DNA of 64,000 nt from Candidatus Rifleibacteriota bacterium (lineage in GTDB: Bacteria > Muiribacteriota > Ozemobacteria > Ozemobacterales > Ozemobacteraceae): assembly GCA_015233565.1 (NCBI GenBank), contig JADFXM010000015.1, positions 85,429 to 149,428 on the forward strand, in the 5' to 3' direction. The notes under the pieces were generated by a model. The model was not told the DNA's origin, searched no databases, and saw nothing but the letters and a program-made list of their open reading frames with translations. The translations under genes and the position numbers were made by a program. The stretch's first letter is position 1. Each line of letters begins with the position of its first letter. Positions 59,607 through 64,000 of this stretch are shown in pieces.

Positions 59607-60078
59607 AGGATTGTCAGACCTTCAATTTTCACTGTTTGAATTTCGAACAGCACCTTGTTGCATTGCCTCGAAATGAAGGCATAAATTCAGAATTCCTGGT
59701 ATCGATAGTTTGCATTTTCTCAAAAAAGTTACGTTATTATTTTGTGGGGTTGGCATTATACACAGTCTCAATTTTTTTCAAACTATTGCGAGGAATTAAT
59801 ATCCACTGCACTCTTGAAGGGTGTTGCTATTTTTTTGGCATAAAATATGCAACGTTTTTCTGTGATGCTAATTTTCAAGCCCCCGAAACGTGTTTAAAAA
59901 CAGGTAGTGTTGAAAAGATTTGATTTGCAAATGTAGACCAGAAGCATGTTTTGGCTGTTTTTTTTTTTTTTCAGTTTTTTTTCGATTTTTGTTGCCAACT
60001 TGACTTTTTTATATTAGCTTTTTTAGGTATCTTTGGATCGTATTAATTTTGTTGGTGATATGTTAATAAGGGCTGATT
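59607..60078. other. Intergenic region with copy 2 of the 39-bp repeat
   Basis: 472 bp between the CheR-like and MBL genes. It holds the 39-bp exact repeat (59683-59721) and a run of about 14 Ts near 59961. A 106-codon plus-strand frame spans 59603-59923 but shows no ribosome site or family pattern, so I do not call a gene. Confidence 0.5.
59683..59721. repeat. 39-bp exact repeat, copy 2
   Basis: Identical to 36280-36318 over 39 bases, in the same orientation and diverging at both ends. It lies 77 bp after the CheR-like stop. Confidence 0.85.
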
Positions 60079-60714
60079 TTGAAAATCATAGAGTTGGAGA
60101 CCAATCCGGGAAAATATTCCTGCAAGTGTTACTTGATACTGGGTTCATGGAATGCAATTACTGATGTAAATACTGTGGTTGACGTGGGAACAGATGCTTA
60201 TTTTTTGAATGATATGGAAAAAATCAACACAGGGGTTGGGAAAAAGGCAATACAACAAGTTGTACTAACTCATTGCCATTTTGACCATTCAGGTGGCTTG
60301 AAAAAAGTCAAGGACAGATATCAGCCGAAAGTTTTGGCATACAACAAGATCGAGGGGGTTGATGAGATGCTTGTTGGGGGAGAGACCCTCAAAATGGGAG
60401 ACGGTTTTTTTGATGTAATCCATTTCCCGGGACACTCTCAAGATTCGTTATGTTTCTATTGCCAGGCTGAAAGAACTTTGTTTGCGGGCGATACTCAACT
60501 GGTTATAAGGTCTCCCGGGGGTTCTTTTCTCGAAAGTTATCTACATGCTTTTTTGAAGTTGGTTGCATTGCCGATTGAAAAAATTTATTTTGGGCATGAC
60601 AAACCCTTATTTGGTGAGGAAAAAGAAATTCGAAAAATTCTTATTGATACTTTATCTATTATTAGAAAGAGCCAAATTGTAAAAAAGACTGATGAAAGGG
60701 ATATTCTTCCCTAA
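60079..60714 (+). CDS. MBL-fold hydrolase of the glyoxalase II-like type
   Basis: 211 residues from TTG 60079 with AAGGG 6 bases upstream. Metal motif VVLTHCHFDHSGG (HxHxDH), later ligands in HFPGHSQDS and LFAGDTQLV, and a final FGHD. Substrate unknown. It lies 100 bp upstream of cheW on the same strand, and there is a GGAGG site before cheW, so they may share a transcript. Its place within the chemosensory locus could mean a diffusible-signal or redox/flavo-MBL function, but nothing in the sequence decides this. Confidence 0.8.
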   Translation: MKIIELETNPGKYSCKCYLILGSWNAITDVNTVVDVGTDAYFLNDMEKINTGVGKKAIQQVVLTHCHFDHSGGLKKVKDRYQPKVLAYNKIEGVDEMLVGGETLKMGDGFFDVIHFPGHSQDSLCFYCQAERTLFAGDTQLVIRSPGGSFLESYLHAFLKLVALPIEKIYFGHDKPLFGEEKEIRKILIDTLSIIRKSQIVKKTDERDILP

Positions 60715-60813
60715 AAAAGGAAATGTTTTTTGATAAATATTTACCAAGGAGGAAAAGAAAGAGGAAACAAAAAGCGGTTTTTTTATAGATAATTATTTCT
60801 GAAAGGAGAAAAA

Positions 60814-61365
60814 ATGAGCGTTTCAGCAATTTCAAAGACAACTCAATATCTAACTTTCAAACTTGGGGAGGAGATATTCGGGGTGGATGTGGCTCAAGTT
60901 CGTGAAATTCTTGATTTCACCACGGTGACAAAGGTTCCGCAGACCCCTGAATTCATGCGTGGAGTTATAAACCTTAGAGGAAGTGTTGTTCCGGTTGTCG
61001 ACATGCGTTTGAAATTTGGGATGTCGAAAACGGAGAAGTCTGTTAATACTTGTATCGTTGTGGTTGAAGTGGCGCTCGAACATGATACTCTGATTATCGG
61101 AGCGTTGGCTGACTCTGTCCAGGAAGTTATAGAGCTCGAACCGACGCAAATCGAACCACCACCCAAAATTGGAAACCGTCTGAAAGTGGAATTTCTCAAA
61201 GGAATGGGAAAAAGGGATGAGCACTTTATTATGATTCTTGATATCGATAAGGTGTTTTCCGCTTCAGAAATTTCGGTTGTACAACAAACTACAACAAGTG
61301 GAAGCGGAGTCAATCTTGAGGGGATGAAAGAAAATCCAACTGATAAAACTGAAAAGGGGGAATGA
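60814..61365 (+). CDS. cheW: CheW coupling protein
   Basis: 183 residues with GGAG before ATG 60814. CheW fold: QYLTFKLGEEIFGVDVAQVREILDFTTVTKVPQTPEFMRGVINLRGSVVPVVDMRLKFG, LIIGALADSVQEVIELEPTQIEPPPKIG, GMGKRDEHFIMILDIDKVF. It joins CheA to chemoreceptors at the membrane. A short acidic/Thr-rich tail extends the end. The receptor gene starts 6 bp after its stop, so they are one operon. Confidence 0.95.
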   Translation: MSVSAISKTTQYLTFKLGEEIFGVDVAQVREILDFTTVTKVPQTPEFMRGVINLRGSVVPVVDMRLKFGMSKTEKSVNTCIVVVEVALEHDTLIIGALADSVQEVIELEPTQIEPPPKIGNRLKVEFLKGMGKRDEHFIMILDIDKVFSASEISVVQQTTTSGSGVNLEGMKENPTDKTEKGE

Positions 61366-61371
61366 AAAAGA

Positions 61372-64000
61372 ATGGGAAGTCTTAAACTAGGTACCAAAAT
61401 TGTTTTTGCTTTTGCTGTAATTATCGTAATCATCCTTGGATTGGGCTATACCGGTGTTTTGAAAATGGGGGATGTTAAACAGATTTCTTCTACGGTAGTT
61501 GATCAAGAGATGCCTATGGTTGTAATGGCCAATGGGGCATATAACAATCTTTCCCAAGCGCTATTCGAGATGAGAGGATATTCGTATTCTTATAACGATG
61601 ATTTTTATAATAAATCCAAGAGTTTTCTAGAAAATGTGCGAAAAAACATTCAGGAATGTGATGCCCATTCCGCTAAATTTTCAACTTTGACCAAATTCAA
61701 AGAATCGGTTGATCTTTTCAAGGGAAAAGTTGACGAGTATGAAAAAATGGTACTTCAGACCAAGACCGATATAGATTCTCTCAAGGCTGAAAGAGTCAAA
61801 CAAAACGATGCTGCTGACGCTTTTATGAAATCTGCCTATGCATTTCTTGATAGAGAAAACAAGCTTTTGGTTGAGGAAATGAAGAGCTCCAGTGGTGATG
61901 CTAACTTGACCAAAATTTTAGCTGAAGAAATGAAAACGGCTTCCGCTGAGGTCAATTTACAGGAACGATTAAATAAAACTGTCCTTATAAACGATGCGAT
62001 TGATGCAGGAAATGCTCTCAGGATTGCCAACTGGAAGAGCCAGGCTACCAGCGATTATGAGGGCCTCAGAGCTTCGTTGGAAAAATTTGAAACAGACTGT
62101 GCTGCCAAGTTGACTGCTTTAAGACATGTAGAAAAAAATCCGGATCTTTTAAAACAGCTTGATGAAGTTGAGAAATCCGGTTTGGCATACGGGGCTTCAT
62201 GTAAAAATATGCTTAAGGTTTTTGAAGGTCTTGCTGAGCTTGGTAAAACACGCTTGGTTGCTGCAAATTCTGCCTTGAAAACTGCCGATGATTCGGCAAC
62301 TTACGGAGTCGAGCAGGCCAAAGTTGGTGCCAAGGGTTCTGTTGATAGCCTCACTGAGGCTATTAAAATTATGTGGGGCGGAATGTTGGGGGCACTGTTG
62401 TTTGCATTTTTGGTTGCTCTTTTCCTCAGACAGAATATTGAGGGAATTATTGCAGAACTTATGGTTGAAACAAAGAACCTCATTGATGCTGCAATTAACG
62501 GGAAGCTCGATACACGTGCTGATGTCAACAAAATCAATTTCGAATTCAGGCCGATTGTCGAAGGAGTAAATAAGACCCTTGATTCGGTCATTGGTCCGTT
62601 AAATGTTGCTGCCGAATACGTCGACAGAATTTCCAAAGGTGATATTCCCAAGAAGATCACCGATAATTATAAAGGTGATTTCAACGAGATCAAGAACAAT
62701 CTCAATAATTGTGTCGATGCGGTTAACCTGTTGGTGTCCGATACCGGAATTCTTGTAAAAGCCGCTGTCGAAGGAAAGCTCGACACTCGCGCTGATGCAA
62801 CCAAACATCAGGGCGATTTCAAAAAGATCGTCGAAGGCGTTAACAAAACTCTCGATTCAGTTATCGGGCCTCTTAACGTTGCTGCCGAATACGTTGACAG
62901 AATTTCCAAAGGTGATATTCCCAAGAAGATTACCGACAATTATAATGGTGATTTCAATGAAATCAAAAACAACCTCAATCAATGTATTGATGCGATAAAT
63001 GCACTCGTTACAGATGCCAATATCCTTGCCATTGCGGCCGCTGAAGGACGTCTCGACACTCGAGCTGACGGCGCCAAACACCATGGAGATTTCAGAAAGA
63101 TAATTGAGGGCGTCAACGGCACAATCACAAATATCGTTAATCCGTTGAATGTGACTGCTGACTATGTCGACAAAGTTTCTAAAGGAGTCATCCCTCCGAT
63201 TATTACCCAGGAATACAAAGGCCAATACAATATTATCAAGGGCAACCTTAACAATATGGTGAAGATGATGGGCGATCTTTTAGCACAAACTGACATTTTA
63301 ATCAGGGGTGCTGCAGAAGGCCAATTGGACAAACGCGCCAATGCCGATTTATTCGTTGGTGGCTGGAACAAACTGGTCGTTGGTGTTAATGAAGTCGTTA
63401 CGAATATCGTAAATCCGTTGAACGTAACTGCTGACTATGTTGAAAAAGTCTCGAAAGGTATCATTCCTCCGATTATTACCCAGGAATATAAAGGCCAATA
63501 TAATGTTATCAAGGGTAACCTCAATAACATGGTCAAAATGATGAACGACCTCCTTGCACAGACTGACATTTTGATCAAGGGTGCAGCAGAAGGTCAATTA
63601 GACAAACGCGCCAATGCCGATTTATTCGTTGGTGGCTGGAACAAACTGGTCGTTGGTGTTAATGAAGTCGTTACGAATATCGTAAATCCGTTGAACGTAA
63701 CTGCTGACTATGTTGAAAAAGTCTCGAAAGGTATCATTCCTCCGATCATTACCCAGGAATATAAAGGCCAATATAATGTTATCAAGGGTAACCTCAATAA
63801 CATGGTCAAAATGATGAACGATCTCCTTGCACAAACTGACATTTTGATCAAGGGTGCAGCAGATGGCCAATTAGACAAACGCGCCAATGCCGATTTATTC
63901 GTTGGTGGCTGGAACAAACTGGTCGTTGGTGTTAATGAAGTCGTTACGAATATCGTAAATCCTTTGAACGTAACTGCTGACTATGTTGAAAAAGTCTCGA
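61372..64000 (+). CDS. Methyl-accepting chemotaxis protein with tandem HAMP-like repeats (partial, 3' end missing)
   Basis: At least 876 residues from ATG 61372, then cut by the window edge. TM1 at about 8-28 (GTKIVFAFAVIIVIILGLGYTG), a long periplasmic helical sensor (about 30-325) and TM2 near 331-350 (MWGGMLGALLFAFLVALFL). Then a HAMP-type array with a 91-residue period begins: RxGKLDTRAD, VEGVNKTLDSVIGPLN, AAEYVDRISKGDIP, each with the paired coiled-coil helices. Six repeat starts are seen (DNA 62508, 62781, 63054, 63327, 63600, 63873). A poly-HAMP array like that of Nik1 kinases would relay signal to the (unseen) methyl-accepting domain. Confidence 0.9.
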   Translation, partial: MGSLKLGTKIVFAFAVIIVIILGLGYTGVLKMGDVKQISSTVVDQEMPMVVMANGAYNNLSQALFEMRGYSYSYNDDFYNKSKSFLENVRKNIQECDAHSAKFSTLTKFKESVDLFKGKVDEYEKMVLQTKTDIDSLKAERVKQNDAADAFMKSAYAFLDRENKLLVEEMKSSSGDANLTKILAEEMKTASAEVNLQERLNKTVLINDAIDAGNALRIANWKSQATSDYEGLRASLEKFETDCAAKLTALRHVEKNPDLLKQLDEVEKSGLAYGASCKNMLKVFEGLAELGKTRLVAANSALKTADDSATYGVEQAKVGAKGSVDSLTEAIKIMWGGMLGALLFAFLVALFLRQNIEGIIAELMVETKNLIDAAINGKLDTRADVNKINFEFRPIVEGVNKTLDSVIGPLNVAAEYVDRISKGDIPKKITDNYKGDFNEIKNNLNNCVDAVNLLVSDTGILVKAAVEGKLDTRADATKHQGDFKKIVEGVNKTLDSVIGPLNVAAEYVDRISKGDIPKKITDNYNGDFNEIKNNLNQCIDAINALVTDANILAIAAAEGRLDTRADGAKHHGDFRKIIEGVNGTITNIVNPLNVTADYVDKVSKGVIPPIITQEYKGQYNIIKGNLNNMVKMMGDLLAQTDILIRGAAEGQLDKRANADLFVGGWNKLVVGVNEVVTNIVNPLNVTADYVEKVSKGIIPPIITQEYKGQYNVIKGNLNNMVKMMNDLLAQTDILIKGAAEGQLDKRANADLFVGGWNKLVVGVNEVVTNIVNPLNVTADYVEKVSKGIIPPIITQEYKGQYNVIKGNLNNMVKMMNDLLAQTDILIKGAADGQLDKRANADLFVGGWNKLVVGVNEVVTNIVNPLNVTADYVEKVS
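62508..64000 (+). repeat. Tandem 273-bp repeats encoding 91-residue HAMP-like units
   Basis: Unit starts fall at 62508, 62781, 63054, 63327, 63600 and 63873, a steady 273 bp. The first three units are diverged, but 63327-63599 and 63600-63872 differ by only about five bases, and the truncated sixth matches them, so the last units were duplicated recently. Unequal recombination could change the copy number. Confidence 0.88.

Noticed and set aside
36280..59721. The 39-bp repeats as attL/attR of a 23-kb integrated element
   Set aside because: No integrase, relaxase or phage gene lies between; the contents are housekeeping and envelope genes.
59603..59923. 106-codon plus frame after the CheR-like gene
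   Set aside because: It includes the 39-bp repeat and long T-rich stretches; no start signal or coding pattern.

Overview
The window reads as chromosomal DNA from an AT-rich (about 40% GC by eye), diderm (Gram-negative type) bacterium. Lipobox and Sec signal peptides, a C-terminal-Phe beta-barrel, MurB, TatA, a large MscS-type channel and pseudopilins all point that way. The mix of a Pfa-type fatty-acid/polyketide synthase, several chemosensory and response-regulator genes, pseudopilins, many TPR and Ser/Thr-rich exported proteins, and generous intergenic spacing suggests a poorly characterised phylum-level lineage (something like Candidatus Riflebacteria is a guess). No rRNA or tRNA that would settle taxonomy is visible.

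Layout. 1-5.2 kb: the 5' end of a PfaA-like ketosynthase gene (minus, cut by the window edge), a Ser/Thr-rich lipoprotein, a HigB-HigA toxin-antitoxin pair, a small membrane protein and a TPR/coiled-coil exported protein. 5.7-14.7 kb: a minus-strand export/pilus-like operon consisting of an OmpH-like protein, a 1580-residue secreted protein and three pseudopilin-like proteins (GspI-, GspK- and GspJ-like), interrupted by a GC-rich hairpin element at 8.5 kb. 15.1-24.8 kb: housekeeping genes: secreted cyclophilin, MurB, an NAD-sugar epimerase, a zinc-ribbon membrane protein, an ECF sigma/anti-sigma pair, a dCTP deaminase family protein, an MBL hydrolase, ArfB and a SerA plus class-V aminotransferase pair with a clear terminator. 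25.1-29.3 kb: a porin and a heparinase II/III-like protein, the latter behind a strongly folded 5' region. 29.3-32.4 kb: a minus-strand chemosensory cluster (CheY, CheX-like, a CheA-like protein without kinase core, CheY, another receiver). 32.8-48 kb: a GH13 pullulanase-like debranching enzyme, a membrane protein, an orphan group II intron 3' end, an MscS/MscK-like channel, TatA, two large exported proteins (one TPR) and glutamine-dependent NAD synthetase. 48-55.4 kb (minus): a receiver-ATPase protein, a receiver-histidine kinase, a GNAT, an M28-like lipoprotein/exported protein, an Sfp-type phosphopantetheinyl transferase and a PfaD-like enoyl reductase. 55.8-64 kb (plus): STAS, CheY, full CheA, a truncated CheR-like methyltransferase, an MBL hydrolase, CheW and the 5' part of a poly-HAMP methyl-accepting protein running off the edge.

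How it fits together. The two chemosensory clusters are paralogous: both have CheY overlapping CheA by the same 7 bases, but the 30-kb CheA has lost its kinase core and has a CheX-like gene beside it. The PfaA-like KS, PfaD-like reductase and phosphopantetheinyl transferase are the parts expected of one Pfa-type synthase, but they sit about 52 kb apart. Non-coding structure is unusually rich: three copies of a 142-bp MITE-like repeat, an exact 39-bp repeat pair, an orphan group II intron domain V-VI, a GC-rich multi-hairpin island and several strong hairpins.
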